Below are positions 17,083 to 26,213 of a DNA stretch of 64,000 nt, piece by piece (positions within the stretch are counted from its first letter, which is position 1; each line of letters begins with the position of its first letter). Below the pieces are notes generated by a model. That model was not told where the DNA came from. It worked only from the letters and a program-made list of their open reading frames with translations, and made no database searches. Made by a program: the position numbers and the translations under genes. Source of the stretch: Niallia circulans (GTDB taxonomy: Bacteria > Bacillota > Bacilli > Bacillales > Cytobacillaceae); the NCBI RefSeq assembly GCF_003726095.1, contig NZ_CP026031.1, forward strand, positions 3,286,001 to 3,350,000, written 5' to 3'.

Positions 17083-17994
17083 CTACCGAACCACCACTCC
17101 ACCAATAATCTCTTGTATATCCTTTATTCCATGTGCCTGCATATAGGCTTCCATTTCGTTGCGGATCGTTATCATTGCTTCTGGATCGACGAAGGAAGCT
17201 GTGCCAATTTGTACAGCGGACGCACCGGCGAGCATTAATTCGATGGCATCCTCTCCATTCATGACGCCTCCGCATCCTATAATCGGAAGGGAAGTTGCCT
17301 GATACACTTGGTAAACCATTCGGACAACGAGGGGCAAAATAGCTGGGCCGGAATAGCCGCCCATTACATTGCTGATCTTCGGTTTTCTAGTATGAACATC
17401 AATAGACATAGCCAAAAATGTGTTGGAAACTGTTAAAATATCAGCGCCGGCTGCTTCACAAGCTTTGGCAATCTCCACAATACTTGTTACATTAGGAGAT
17501 AACTTCGGAATGAGCGGCTTATTTGTCGTCTTTCGTACCTTGCTTACTAATTCATGCGAGATGGATGGATCCATGCCAAACGCCATCCCATTATTTTTCA
17601 AATTGGGACAGGAAATATTTAATTCAATGGCATCCACCTCGTCCATAGCACCGAGCTCTGCGCTAACCTCCACAAATTCCTCGATGCTGTCTGCTGACAC
17701 ACTAGGGATAAGAGGAGTCGAAAAAGCTGCATAAAAGGGGATTGTCTTTTCTTTAAAATACGTTAATCCCTCACTTTGAATCCCAATCGAATTAATCATG
17801 CCACCAGCCTTTGTTTCACAAATACGAGGGGTAGAGTTGCCTGTTCGCCGATTTTTGGTAATGCTTTTGGGAATAATGGCCCCAATCTGATTAATATCAA
17901 TATAATTAGTCATTTGTTCCGCAAATGTTCCAGACGCTGGCATAACCGGATTTTTCAAATGAAGATTGCCTAATGTTACTTCCAAGCCACTCAT
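17083..17994 (-). CDS. pyrD: dihydroorotate dehydrogenase, PyrD (class 1B catalytic subunit)
   Basis: The 303-residue flavoprotein shows class 1 signatures: NPVMPASGTF near the N-terminus, the SIGIQSEG loop, the active-site motif ELNISCPNLKNNGMAFG with the catalytic Cys, and the FMN-phosphate loop IIGCGGVMNGEDA. Class 1B enzymes work with a PyrK subunit, encoded immediately upstream; the ATG overlaps the PyrK stop in ATGA. Residues before this ATG in the open frame belong to PyrK. In biosynthesis the pair oxidises dihydroorotate with NAD. The same reaction runs backwards with NADH in orotate fermenters. Missing pyrB, carAB, pyrE and pyrF, together with the carbamoylase and transporter, argue for a catabolic role here. 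Confidence 0.85.
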   Translation of the reverse strand: MSGLEVTLGNLHLKNPVMPASGTFAEQMTNYIDINQIGAIIPKSITKNRRTGNSTPRICETKAGGMINSIGIQSEGLTYFKEKTIPFYAAFSTPLIPSVSADSIEEFVEVSAELGAMDEVDAIELNISCPNLKNNGMAFGMDPSISHELVSKVRKTTNKPLIPKLSPNVTSIVEIAKACEAAGADILTVSNTFLAMSIDVHTRKPKISNVMGGYSGPAILPLVVRMVYQVYQATSLPIIGCGGVMNGEDAIELMLAGASAVQIGTASFVDPEAMITIRNEMEAYMQAHGIKDIQEIIGGVVVR

Positions 17995-18776
17995 GCAAAT
18001 ACCACCTTTTCTAATGGAAAGACTGGTCCTTCCATACAAATCCGGACCGGTCGGATGCGTTCCTCTTCTTCAATCTGACAGACACATCCATAGCAAGAAC
18101 CAATCCCGCATCCCATATTTTCTTCCAAGGCGATTTCCGCAAAAAGCCGATGTTCATATGCTAATTCCTTCATTAATTTAGATAGTCTTCTTGATCCACA
18201 TGTATAGATACTATCTATCTTTTTTTCACTTATCCATGTTTCTGCTAAAAGTTTTACACAACTAGGATCACTCGTTCCAGCTTCATCATTTACAAACACA
18301 GCCTCCACACCAGCTGCCTTTAACTCCGCTTCCACTAAATAATCTTCTTTTGTTCTAGCACTGACAATCGCAAAACACGAAATATTCTTACTTTTCAGCT
18401 TGAAAGCAAGAGCGGAAAGGGTGGCAATTCCTACACCTCTAGCAACAATAAGAATATTTTCACTTCCTTCCGCTATACTGAATCCCTTCCCTAATGGACC
18501 AAGTATATCCAGCGTCTCTTCCGACTTTCGCTCCGCTAAAGCCTTCGTCCCAACCCCTTTTACTAAATAAAGAAACTCCAATGTGCTTTCTGCTTCATTG
18601 ATGCGAAAAATACTAAGTGGTCTGCGTAACAAGGGCTTAGGTCCTTCACAGCATTTGATATGAAAAAATTGACCCGCTTGAACTGGGAATAGCTGCTGAT
18701 TGGGAACTTTTACTTTTAAATGAAAATATCGCTTGCTTACTTGCTTGTTAAATATTATTTCTGCTTTCACTGCCAT
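17991..18776 (-). CDS. pyrK: dihydroorotate dehydrogenase electron-transfer subunit, PyrK-like
   Basis: The 261-residue protein has a ferredoxin-reductase-like FAD domain (AGQFFHIKC, LLRRPLSIFRI), an NAD-binding domain (LIVARGVGIATLSAL, YTCGSRRLSKLM) and a C-terminal 2Fe-2S site, GCGIGSCYGCVC followed by a later Cys. It passes electrons between NAD(H) and the FMN of the PyrD subunit, whose gene overlaps its stop by 4 bp. RVGIATLSAL has GVGIAT where many PyrK have GGGIGT, a mild divergence from the biosynthetic type. It is the third gene of the IclR-headed operon. Confidence 0.85.
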   Translation of the reverse strand: MAVKAEIIFNKQVSKRYFHLKVKVPNQQLFPVQAGQFFHIKCCEGPKPLLRRPLSIFRINEAESTLEFLYLVKGVGTKALAERKSEETLDILGPLGKGFSIAEGSENILIVARGVGIATLSALAFKLKSKNISCFAIVSARTKEDYLVEAELKAAGVEAVFVNDEAGTSDPSCVKLLAETWISEKKIDSIYTCGSRRLSKLMKELAYEHRLFAEIALEENMGCGIGSCYGCVCQIEEEERIRPVRICMEGPVFPLEKVVFA

Positions 18777-18798
18777 CCTTTTTCTCTCCTTTCTTTAA

Positions 18799-20037
18799 TT
18801 AATACACTGCTATTGCCTGCTGTAATACAGCTGCCTCTAACACATCAATACCGATTAAAATATCGTCTAAATCGGTATGTTCATCTGGATGATGACTAAT
18901 TCCGTTTAAGGACGGAATAAAGATTAACCCAACCGGACCGAAGGAAGTCATATTCATGGCATCATGCCCAGCGCCACTTTGCATCCATTGATAAGGAAGC
19001 TTTTTTTCCAGACAAATTTTTTCTATTTGAAGAGTAAGCTCTTTTGATAACTGAACAGGCTCTTCCTTGCTAATCTCCTGTGAAGTTATCGTTAAACCTC
19101 GTCTTTCCTGAACATCCTCCATTTTTTTTAAAAGAGCGGTGAGTACTTTATTTCTAGAGGCAGTCGAAGTGGAGCGAATATCGACTTTCATTTCGACTGT
19201 ACCTGGCACCACATTCATCGCCCCCATTGGAATGGAAAGCACCCCGATTGTGGCGACGGTCCCGTTATGCTGTTCTTCTTTCGCTGCTTCTTCTAAAGCG
19301 AGCGCTAGTTCACTTGCCCCAAGCAATGCATCCTTGCGCATATTCATCGGTGTTGTCCCAGAATGAGAAGCAGCGCCTTTTACTTCAATAATGAAGCGGA
19401 CGGGTGCGGCAATCCCTGTTACAATCCCAATTTTCTTATTGGTATTCATCAGAATCGGACCTTGCTCAATATGTAATTCAAAGAATGCTTGAAAACGTTC
19501 TGTCGCTCTGCTTGCCAAATCCAATTGATCAAATCGCAAGGCACAAAGGGAAAGAGCTTTTTCAAAGGTAATTCCATCCTTATCCTTCAGATGTTGATAC
19601 TTCTCCTTTTGCAGTGTTCCTGCCATCGCCTTGCTGCCAACCGTTGATACTCCGAATCGAGACGATTCTTCACAGGCGAAAGAAATAATTTCAATCGGAT
19701 GTTCCGTTTCCAGATTTTGTTCATTGAGGCGTTTTATCACTTCTAAACCTGCTGTAACTCCTACTACGCCATCGTATTTACCGCCTTGGTAAACGGTATC
19801 TAGATGGGATCCTATGACAACTGGCGGAAGATCTTTGTGCTTTCCTTCTCTTCTCGCAATAATATTGCCGCAATAATCCATTCTAATTTCTAGACCCTCA
19901 TTTTTGCACAAACGCATAAAAGCATGACTGCATGCCTGCTCCTCATTTGTAAAGGCCACTCTGGTGATTCCTTTCGTTCCCGAATTATATTGATTCATAT
20001 TATTCAACAGTTCTTCATATTTTCTTTTTCGATCCAT
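18799..20037 (-). CDS. M20-family N-carbamoyl-L-amino acid hydrolase (ureidosuccinase-like)
   Basis: The protein has about 412 residues and the two-zinc M20 pattern of the carbamoylase/allantoate amidohydrolase group: GSHLDTVYQGGKYDG, then FACEESSRFG, FFELHIEQGP, SGAGHDAMNM and GISHHPDEHTD. These enzymes release ammonia and CO2 from N-carbamoyl amino acids or ureido compounds. With dihydroorotase and dihydroorotate dehydrogenase beside it, N-carbamoyl-L-aspartate is the most economical substrate, giving L-aspartate. I start at ATG 20037 because AAGGAGATAGA precedes it; an upstream GTG at 20064 lies before that site. Allantoate or hydantoin-derived substrates remain possible. Confidence 0.8.
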   Translation of the reverse strand: MDRKRKYEELLNNMNQYNSGTKGITRVAFTNEEQACSHAFMRLCKNEGLEIRMDYCGNIIARREGKHKDLPPVVIGSHLDTVYQGGKYDGVVGVTAGLEVIKRLNEQNLETEHPIEIISFACEESSRFGVSTVGSKAMAGTLQKEKYQHLKDKDGITFEKALSLCALRFDQLDLASRATERFQAFFELHIEQGPILMNTNKKIGIVTGIAAPVRFIIEVKGAASHSGTTPMNMRKDALLGASELALALEEAAKEEQHNGTVATIGVLSIPMGAMNVVPGTVEMKVDIRSTSTASRNKVLTALLKKMEDVQERRGLTITSQEISKEEPVQLSKELTLQIEKICLEKKLPYQWMQSGAGHDAMNMTSFGPVGLIFIPSLNGISHHPDEHTDLDDILIGIDVLEAAVLQQAIAVY

Positions 20038-20082
20038 CTTTCTATCTCCTTGATTATGGGCCACGGAGCTCCGCCCTTCTCT

Positions 20083-20856
20083 TTATAAGCGAATAGAACT
20101 TAATAGATGCATAGATTTCATATGTTCACTTGCCTCTTTGGCCACTTCGTTTATTTGTTTCACTAATGTTGCTTGCTGCATCGCGATATAGTCACTTTCG
20201 CCAACAATGCTGATGCTGACATTCGTTTTTTTATCATCATAAAATATTGGCGCGGAAATAGCAGATACCCCCATTTCCAATTCTTCAATGCAAAATGCTA
20301 GTTGGGAATGATAGATTTCTTTTAATTCTTTTTTGATGTCGAGAGGATTTGTTTTCGTATAGGGGGTGGTAGCTTCAAAGGGTGTCTCATGCACCATTCT
20401 CTCAACTATCGCTTCCTCTTGATACGCCAAAATTACTTTTGCTGCCGCGGCACTATGAATTGGCATCCGCTGTCCCACATGAACAAAATATTTATTGCGC
20501 AGATCTGATGGCTGATGAGTGTAGACACAATAGACATCGCCTCCATGATAACGACAAATGAAGGTATAGAGATTAGTCTCAATAGATAATTTTTCCCCAT
20601 ATCTGCCCAGTAGTTTAATCGGATCCTGCAACCTTAAAAACTGACTGCCCCACAGCATCGTTTTCGGTCCTAGATAATATTGTTTAGTCGTTTTATCTTG
20701 GACAACAAGCTGATGTTCACACATACTTGTAAGCATTCGATGAATCGTACCCTTACTTAAATCCGTCTCTCTCGCAAGTTCACTGACACCCATCCCTATA
20801 TTGGCATTAGAGGAGAGGCAGTCCATTACATCTGTAAAACGATTTAACCATTCCAA
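20083..20856 (-). CDS. IclR-family transcriptional regulator of the pyrimidine catabolic unit
   Basis: The 257-residue protein has an N-terminal winged helix (ANIGMGVSELARETDLSKGT, then HRMLTSM) and an IclR effector domain (VGQRMPIHSAAAAKVILAY, then EELEMGVSAISAPIF). The start is TTG at 20856, with GGGGA 8 bp upstream. It is the first gene of the leftward unit that continues with the carbamoylase, PyrK, PyrD and amidohydrolase genes. The palindrome GGAACAATGTTCC lies about 37 bp upstream, and a close variant lies before the MFS gene. It therefore probably controls itself, the enzymes and the transporter. The effector may be orotate or a breakdown product. Confidence 0.85.
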   Translation of the reverse strand: MEWLNRFTDVMDCLSSNANIGMGVSELARETDLSKGTIHRMLTSMCEHQLVVQDKTTKQYYLGPKTMLWGSQFLRLQDPIKLLGRYGEKLSIETNLYTFICRYHGGDVYCVYTHQPSDLRNKYFVHVGQRMPIHSAAAAKVILAYQEEAIVERMVHETPFEATTPYTKTNPLDIKKELKEIYHSQLAFCIEELEMGVSAISAPIFYDDKKTNVSISIVGESDYIAMQQATLVKQINEVAKEASEHMKSMHLLSSIRL

Positions 20857-20892
20857 GCCATGTCTCCCCTTTTAAAATAAGTTTCTCTGAGC

Positions 20893-20905
20893 GGAACAAT
20901 GTTCC
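20893..20905. promoter_or_regulatory. IclR-type operator upstream of the regulator/enzyme unit
   Basis: GGAACAATGTTCC is a perfect 13-bp palindrome with one central base. The flank TGA(G/A)CGGAAC is shared with the site at 22335-22347. Confidence 0.65.
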
Positions 20906-20919
20906 ATTTTTTTAAAATA

Positions 20920-20949
20920 AGAGAAGGTGCCATCAAAACATCCTTCTCT
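20920..20949 (-). terminator. terminator of the MFS transporter gene
   Basis: AGAGAAGG and CCTTCTCT form the stem with a 14-base loop. On the minus strand it is followed by TATTTTAAAAAAAT. It separates the transporter transcript from the enzyme unit. Confidence 0.65.
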
Positions 20950-20977
20950 CTTAAAATATAGATTGTAACCTTAATTC

Positions 20978-22213
20978 TTAAACAATCTCTTTATCCTTTG
21001 ATTCTGGAATTAAAAAGATAAATGCTAATGCAGATAAAATGTAAACACCGGACAATAAGCTAAGTGCATAGCTTAAAGAATGATTAAGAGAAATATAACC
21101 AATAATAAATGGCGCAAATCCCGCGATTGCTCTCCCTACATTAAAAATAATGTTTTCTGCAGTGGAACGGACTTCTGTATTATAATGCTCTGCTAGCAGG
21201 GCTCCATATCCACCCATCATCCCATTTACAAAGAATCCTAATACGCCGCCAAGAAGCAATAAAGCTGCTGTCGATGTTACTTGGAAATAGACCCAAACAA
21301 TAATTGCCGCCGCAATCAGGAAAGTGATATAAGATGGTCTGCGTCCAATTTTGTCTGCCAAATAACCAAAGATTAAAATCCCTAATATCATCCCGACAAT
21401 CGTTGTTACCGTCCATAAAGTTGTTTTATTAAAATTGTAACCTAGTTCCGAAGCAAGCATCGTCGGCATCCACGTCATAATGCCATAAAAGCCAAAGTTT
21501 TGAACACTTGTGGCGATAATTAAGCCAATCGTTATCTTCGTTGTTTCCTTTGAAGCAAATAATTGTCCAATGGCAATCTTATTTTTATTTTCTTCTTTAA
21601 GTTTTGTCCAAATCTCTGGTTCCTTTAAATTTTTGCGGGACCAAAACGCAAAAATCGCTGGTACTACCCCTGCAAGGAATACACCATGCCACCCGAATTT
21701 CGGTGCAATAAACAATACCGTTAAAGTTGCAAGAACAATCCCTAACTGAAATCCGACCGCTACAACAGATGTAGCACGAGAGCGATATTTCTTCGGCCAA
21801 GTCTCACTGACAAGCGTCATCCCAATTCCAAATTCGCCCCCAAGCCCTAAACCAGCTAAAAAGCGGAAGATCGCAAATGTTTCTAAATTAGGAGCTAAAG
21901 CACATAAACCTGTAAAAACAGAAAATATTAAAATAGTCCAAGTAAACACCCGTACTCGCCCAAATTTATCCGCCATTACTCCAAATACAATTCCACCAAT
22001 TACAGCTCCAAGCAATGTAATGGTAGAAAGGCTTCCCGCCTGCGCTTGATTAATGCCAAAAAAAGCAATAATGAGCGGCAGCGTATAAGCCAAAATCATC
22101 ATATCTAGCCCATCCATGGCATATCCAACCGTTGAAGACCATAGCGTTTTCCATTGATAACCCGTTATCTTCTTTTCCGGTACCTCTGAATTTTCATATG
22201 CTTTTATATTCAC
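20978..22213 (-). CDS. MFS transporter, aromatic-acid/H+ symporter type (candidate orotate importer)
   Basis: The 411-residue protein has 12 predicted membrane spans. MFS motifs are FGVMADKFGRVRV (loop 2-3), FRFLAGLGLGGEFG (TM4) and GYLADKIGRRPSY (loop 8-9); YAMDGLDMMIL in TM1 carries the Asp typical of aromatic-acid symporters (AAHS type). The start is GTG, preceded by GGGGAGGAG. The gene is upstream of, and co-oriented with, the IclR/carbamoylase/PyrKD/amidohydrolase unit and carries its own IclR-type operator at 22335-22347. The substrate is therefore probably a pyrimidine carboxylate such as orotate. Direct evidence for the substrate is lacking. Confidence 0.8.
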   Translation of the reverse strand: MNIKAYENSEVPEKKITGYQWKTLWSSTVGYAMDGLDMMILAYTLPLIIAFFGINQAQAGSLSTITLLGAVIGGIVFGVMADKFGRVRVFTWTILIFSVFTGLCALAPNLETFAIFRFLAGLGLGGEFGIGMTLVSETWPKKYRSRATSVVAVGFQLGIVLATLTVLFIAPKFGWHGVFLAGVVPAIFAFWSRKNLKEPEIWTKLKEENKNKIAIGQLFASKETTKITIGLIIATSVQNFGFYGIMTWMPTMLASELGYNFNKTTLWTVTTIVGMILGILIFGYLADKIGRRPSYITFLIAAAIIVWVYFQVTSTAALLLLGGVLGFFVNGMMGGYGALLAEHYNTEVRSTAENIIFNVGRAIAGFAPFIIGYISLNHSLSYALSLLSGVYILSALAFIFLIPESKDKEIV

Positions 22214-22334
22214 TGAATAACTCCTCCCCTTAACTTAAATATGATCCCTTCTATTCTGTCATCTCTCTATCAAAACCTGCTCCTCTCCTAAAATAATCTT
22301 TATATGTCCTTCTAACCGCATTGTTTCACTGAAC

Positions 22335-22347
22335 GGAACGATGTTTC
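22335..22347. promoter_or_regulatory. IclR-type operator upstream of the MFS gene
   Basis: GGAACGATGTTTC matches the operator at 20893-20905 in 11 of 13 positions and shares the TGAxCGGAAC flank. It lies about 120 bp before the MFS start. The rest of 22214-22519 is AT-rich with no other structure seen. Confidence 0.55.
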
Positions 22348-22519
22348 AAAATGAAGTAGCATAAACGTATAATACTATTAACTTTTTTGGAAATCTATCA
22401 TATTGTCAGAAAATATGACAATATTTTTTATTTTCAGATATTATTTTCAGATATTATAACATAGTATGAGTCATGCAAAAATATCCTCATCTGGAATGGG
22501 GATGAGGGAGGAAGGATTA

Positions 22520-22937
22520 TTATGAATACTGTAATAGTTTGGTTATCTGCCTTGTCCACTTTACCAAAGACTGTCTATGAACTATTAATCTAAGGCTAAT
22601 CCCTGAGTCTGTTCCCATGTTTGAATGAATCATTCCATTGTCAAAGTGAATATAAAATGTATAAAGATTTTCCTCCATCTTTTGATAGCTAAATGAAATG
22701 TCGGGTTCAATGGCTGTGATGTCTCCAGAAAGGGTGGGATTTTCCAATTTGGACACTACTAGATTCTATATCATAGTTAGACCAAGTTACCTCATGAGAA
22801 AATGCTCCAGAGTTAAAGTCAAATGTAAATCTTAATTGTAATTGAGTAAAGCCGTCTTCTAAATTATGTATATCGATTACTTCTGTTTTTAGCTGTGTCT
22901 TGCTATATTCAAATCCATCATCTTTTAGGAAAAACAT
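22520..22937 (-). pseudogene. hypothetical protein split by a frameshift
   Basis: Two overlapping leftward frames encode adjoining parts of what reads as one protein of about 140 residues. The first runs from 22937 (MFFLKDDGFEYSKTQLKTEV, then HEVTWSNYDIESSSVQ). The second continues from about 22745 (KLENPTLSGDITAIEPD) to VKWTRQITKLLQYS at 22520. The switch falls within 22740-22756. Either the gene is inactivated or the assembly has a one-base error. The family is not recognised; the composition suggests a small beta-rich soluble protein. The spacer to the AEC permease gene contains a family A repeat. Confidence 0.6.
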
Positions 22938-23030
22938 GATGATGAGTCCCCTCCCTTATTCTGATTAATATTATCTTAGCATTTTGGTTAGAGGAAGAGG
23001 CTGTCGTTTTTCCCTAAAATGATTCATTTC

Positions 23031-23088
23031 CCTTGTCCTTCTGAGAGAGACAGATGTGGGATGTTGTCTTTTTATGGTACCTGTCACC
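23031..23088. repeat. intergenic repeat family A, copy 1
   Basis: The element starts TTGTCCTTCTGAGAGAGACAG and ends GTCTTTTTATGGTACCTGTCACC (last block 23066-23088). Related copies lie at 28796-28852, 33115-33158 and 35874-35896. The last block can fold on GGTA/CACC-type arms. Confidence 0.8.
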
Positions 23089-23096
23089 ATTAAAAA

Positions 23097-23127
23097 AAGA
23101 AGCAGAAAAGTCCCCCTTCTGCTTCTT
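23097..23127 (-). terminator. terminator of the AEC permease gene
   Basis: AAGAAGCAGAA and TTCTGCTTCTT form an 11-bp stem with a 9-base loop. On the minus strand it is followed by seven T. It starts 19 bp past the permease stop. Confidence 0.85.
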
Positions 23128-23145
23128 TTTCATTTATTAAATTAA

Positions 23146-24093
23146 TTAAATTAACCAGGTTATAAAGATTGGTAATGTAATTAATGATAATATAGTGCTA
23201 ATCACGAAAGAAGATGCTGTTTCCGTTGTTAGCGAATCGAATCTAGTTGAAATCATCGCTGCAACGGCTGATCCTGGAAATGCTACTAATAAAATAGCTT
23301 TTACAGTATCGGCGTGGTTTAATCCTACTAGATGAGCAACCAATATCATAAATAATGGTAGCACTATCACTTTTAATAGCGAAATACCAAAAGCAACTCC
23401 TTGGAAATTGATTTTGCGAATACCTACGGTTACCCCTACCGCAAATAACGCAACACCAGATGTTACAGAGCCAATCTGATCAAGCGCACTTTGTATTATT
23501 TCTGGTGAGTGGAAACCACATAGTGTCAATACAACTGCTAGTAATGGAATACATGCAAGTGGTTCACTTAATCCATGTAAAATAATACCTATTGTGCTTC
23601 CCTTCTCATCCTTTGCTTTCCCTTTATTGCTTTCGCCAATATTCCCCACAATTGTTGCTAAAGGATCTAAAATGGCATTAACCACAATTCCTGTAATCGC
23701 AATAGGAATAGCAACTTCTTGTTGTCCGAATAAACTACCAAGCACAGAAATCCCCATAAAGGCAAATGCCGGCTGCGTAGAATTTAACGAGAACATCGAA
23801 GCTTTTGTAACATCATATTTAAAAACAAACTTCGAAATAAGTAGTAATATGACATAAAAACCAATAATACCAATAAACATATTTAAGAAAAACGGCCATT
23901 GATCGATTAGTGTTTGCTTCGATGTGGTTGTAATTCCAATAAATAAATGCGCTGGTAATGCAAATTTTGTTACTAATGTATTGAGACCTTTAGAAGAATC
24001 AGCATTAAAAATGTTTAAATAGCCACCTAAATATCCTAAAATAATGGTAAAAAAGATGGGGATTAATACTAAAAATATATGCCCAAGAGACAT
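23146..24093 (-). CDS. AEC-family permease (malate/organic anion type)
   Basis: The 315-residue protein has about ten hydrophobic spans and the typical inverted-repeat layout of the auxin-efflux-carrier family (FTIILGYLGGYLNIF, then KFALPAHLFIGI; MISTRFDSLTTETASSFV near the C-terminus). Malate permeases of the MleP type belong to this family. The gene lies 90 bp after the malic/malolactic enzyme gene and is co-oriented, so the pair probably imports and uses malate. A hairpin at 24137-24167 between them may reduce expression of the permease. Confidence 0.8.
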   Translation of the reverse strand: MSLGHIFLVLIPIFFTIILGYLGGYLNIFNADSSKGLNTLVTKFALPAHLFIGITTTSKQTLIDQWPFFLNMFIGIIGFYVILLLISKFVFKYDVTKASMFSLNSTQPAFAFMGISVLGSLFGQQEVAIPIAITGIVVNAILDPLATIVGNIGESNKGKAKDEKGSTIGIILHGLSEPLACIPLLAVVLTLCGFHSPEIIQSALDQIGSVTSGVALFAVGVTVGIRKINFQGVAFGISLLKVIVLPLFMILVAHLVGLNHADTVKAILLVAFPGSAVAAMISTRFDSLTTETASSFVISTILSLITLPIFITWLI

Positions 24094-24136
24094 GGTAGTT
24101 CACTTCACTTTCCCTTTGTTCGTTTCTAAGCTGTTT

Positions 24137-24167
24137 GAATCGTCTTACAGTGATTGCAAGACGATTC
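24137..24167. terminator. hairpin between malic enzyme and permease genes
   Basis: GAATCGTCTT and AAGACGATTC form a 10-bp stem with an 11-base loop. The T-rich tail is on the plus-strand side, so as a leftward terminator it would be weak; it may act as an attenuator or an mRNA-stabilising structure. Confidence 0.5.
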
Positions 24168-24183
24168 TATTTATTTACTTGTC

Positions 24184-25881
24184 TTATTTTAATGTTATTG
24201 TTTTATATTCTGGCTTCCACATATAGTCATTAAGCGCTTGTTCTATATCCTCTATTTTCGCTTGCGCAATTCCTTCTTTGATTGCAGCTTCCGCTACTGC
24301 TATAGCTACGGCCTTAGATACCTCTTGTAATTTATCAATGGAAGGGAGAATTGATGCCCCAAGCGAGCTGCTATCAGCTAATGATGCAACTGCATTTGCG
24401 GAGGCCGCAAACATTCCTTTTGAAATAATAGCAGCTTTTGCAATAATTGCTCCCAACCCTAGTCCTGGAAATACAAATGCATTATTGGATTGACCAATTT
24501 CATATGTGACACCGTTATATTCCACGTCTTTAAATGGACTACCAGTAGCAATTAGTGCTTTCCCATCTGTCCATTTAATAATGTCTTCTGGTGTAGCTTC
24601 TGCTAATGGAGTTGGATTAGACATTGGCATGATAATCGGACGCTCTACATGCTTGGCCATCTCTTTTACCACCTCTTCAGAGAAGGCACCTGCTTGTCCA
24701 GAAGTACCAATAAGAATAGTCGGCTTTACTTTTCTAATAACTTCTAGAAGCGGAATAATATTTTCCTCGTTTCTTTCCCAATCTGCTACTTCTTTTGCAG
24801 AACGAACATATGGTTGTTGGAATGCTACAACATCTGCTGTTTCGTCTGTTAATAACCCACGGAAGTCAATTGGCCAAAAGCGATTATACGCTTCTTCTCT
24901 TGAAACTCCCTCTAATACCATTGTTTCTACCATTTGATCTGCGTTCCCAATACCAGCAGCACCTGGTCCAAAGATAACAACTCGCTGATCAGAAAGAGAC
25001 TCTTTCGTAACTTTTAAAGCAGACATAATTGCCGCCAAAGTAACAGCACCTGTTCCTTGGATATCATCATTGAAAGTAAGAATTTTATCACTGTATTTTT
25101 CCATGATTGCACGAGCATTTACATTACCAAGGTCTTCCCAATGAAGGAGAACATCTGGAAAAGTTTTCAATGCATTTTCCACAAATCGTTCAATAAACTG
25201 ATCATAGCTTTTGCCGCGAACACGACTAAACTTGTTACCAAGATATAATGGATCTTGAATTAAAGCTTCGTTGTTCGTTCCCACATCCAACACAATTGGA
25301 AGCACTCTACTAGGATCTATGCCAGCTGCTGCCGTATAAACAGCTAGTTTACCGATTGCAATATTAATACCACCGACACCTTGATCTCCAATACCAAGAA
25401 TACTTTCTGAATCGGTTACTACAATTAAATCAATTCCATCACTAGGAATATTTAAATTGTTAAAAGCTTCTTCCATGTTCTCCATATTATCGATAGATAA
25501 GTATAATCCACCAGGAATATGGTATTCATGAGAGTACTTTTGAATCACTTCGCCAACAGTTGGAGTGTAAATAATGGGCAGCATTTCGTTCAGGTTATCC
25601 TGAAGTACTTTATAAAATAGAACAACGTTTCGATTATACAAATCATATAAAAGACCGTTTTTACGTAAATCACTTGTTTGGGCAGAAAATTGTTCGTAAA
25701 TACGTTTTGCTTGTTCTTCTAATGTTAGAATTTGAGTTGGTAATAAACCATTTAAACCAAGCTCTTGACGTTCTTCTTTCGAAAAAGCTACGCCTTTATT
25801 AAGAAAAGGATTTAATAAAAGCTGTTTTCCTTTTAAATTTGTTTGAATAACATCTTGTTTACTAATTGTACCTATTGCCAT
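24184..25881 (-). CDS. NAD-dependent malic enzyme or malolactic enzyme
   Basis: The 565-residue length is typical of the large malic enzyme family. Visible signatures are [51 protein letters not shown], the metal-binding [11 protein letters not shown], the NAD-binding [18 protein letters not shown], and [14 protein letters not shown]. Malic enzymes decarboxylate malate to pyruvate with NAD; malolactic enzymes of the same family give lactate. Sequence inspection alone does not separate them, and the neighbouring AEC (MleP-like) permease is compatible with both. Start: ATG after AGAAGGAGCAAGAC. A strong promoter lies at 26106-26134, giving a leader of about 215 nt. Confidence 0.85.
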   Translation of the reverse strand: MAIGTISKQDVIQTNLKGKQLLLNPFLNKGVAFSKEERQELGLNGLLPTQILTLEEQAKRIYEQFSAQTSDLRKNGLLYDLYNRNVVLFYKVLQDNLNEMLPIIYTPTVGEVIQKYSHEYHIPGGLYLSIDNMENMEEAFNNLNIPSDGIDLIVVTDSESILGIGDQGVGGINIAIGKLAVYTAAAGIDPSRVLPIVLDVGTNNEALIQDPLYLGNKFSRVRGKSYDQFIERFVENALKTFPDVLLHWEDLGNVNARAIMEKYSDKILTFNDDIQGTGAVTLAAIMSALKVTKESLSDQRVVIFGPGAAGIGNADQMVETMVLEGVSREEAYNRFWPIDFRGLLTDETADVVAFQQPYVRSAKEVADWERNEENIIPLLEVIRKVKPTILIGTSGQAGAFSEEVVKEMAKHVERPIIMPMSNPTPLAEATPEDIIKWTDGKALIATGSPFKDVEYNGVTYEIGQSNNAFVFPGLGLGAIIAKAAIISKGMFAASANAVASLADSSSLGASILPSIDKLQEVSKAVAIAVAEAAIKEGIAQAKIEDIEQALNDYMWKPEYKTITLK

Positions 25882-26105
25882 GTCTTGCTCCTTCTTTCTT
25901 TTTTAAGTTAACAGAAATTCTCAAATTAAGATATCTTTAATTCAAGATAATTTCCGACACTTCTTTTCCTTACGAGGTTTTATTAAGCCTCGTTCCTTCC
26001 TATAGTTAACTAATACTTCTTCTTCCCCCTTCTCTCCATTAATCTATAGGTCATTCTTATTCTTTTTTTAATAACTTTTTCTACCCTAGTTATAATTCGT
26101 AACCA

Positions 26106-26134
26106 AATATACTCCTGCTAAAAATACTTGTCAA
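26106..26134 (-). promoter_or_regulatory. sigma-A-type promoter of the malic enzyme gene
   Basis: On the minus strand TTGACA (26134-26129) and TATATT (26111-26106) are separated by 17 bp. The leader downstream contains a small hairpin with CGAGG/CCTCG arms at about 25975-25992. Confidence 0.65.
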
Positions 26135-26213
26135 GGAATTGATTTAGACAAAAGTTTATGAAAAAGGATGGGACTTTAGTAGCCGCGTAGATGGTACCGC
26201 TTTATCATTATAG

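Noticed and set aside
15513-18776. Interpretation of the PyrD/PyrK/dihydroorotase genes as a pyrimidine biosynthesis operon
   Set aside because: Other pyr genes and a PyrR attenuator are absent, and a carbamoylase, an IclR regulator and a transporter are present instead.
26180-26200. T-box-like core GATGGTACCGCT on the plus strand
   Set aside because: No stem I or specifier loop is upstream and no aminoacyl-tRNA synthetase or amino-acid gene is downstream.
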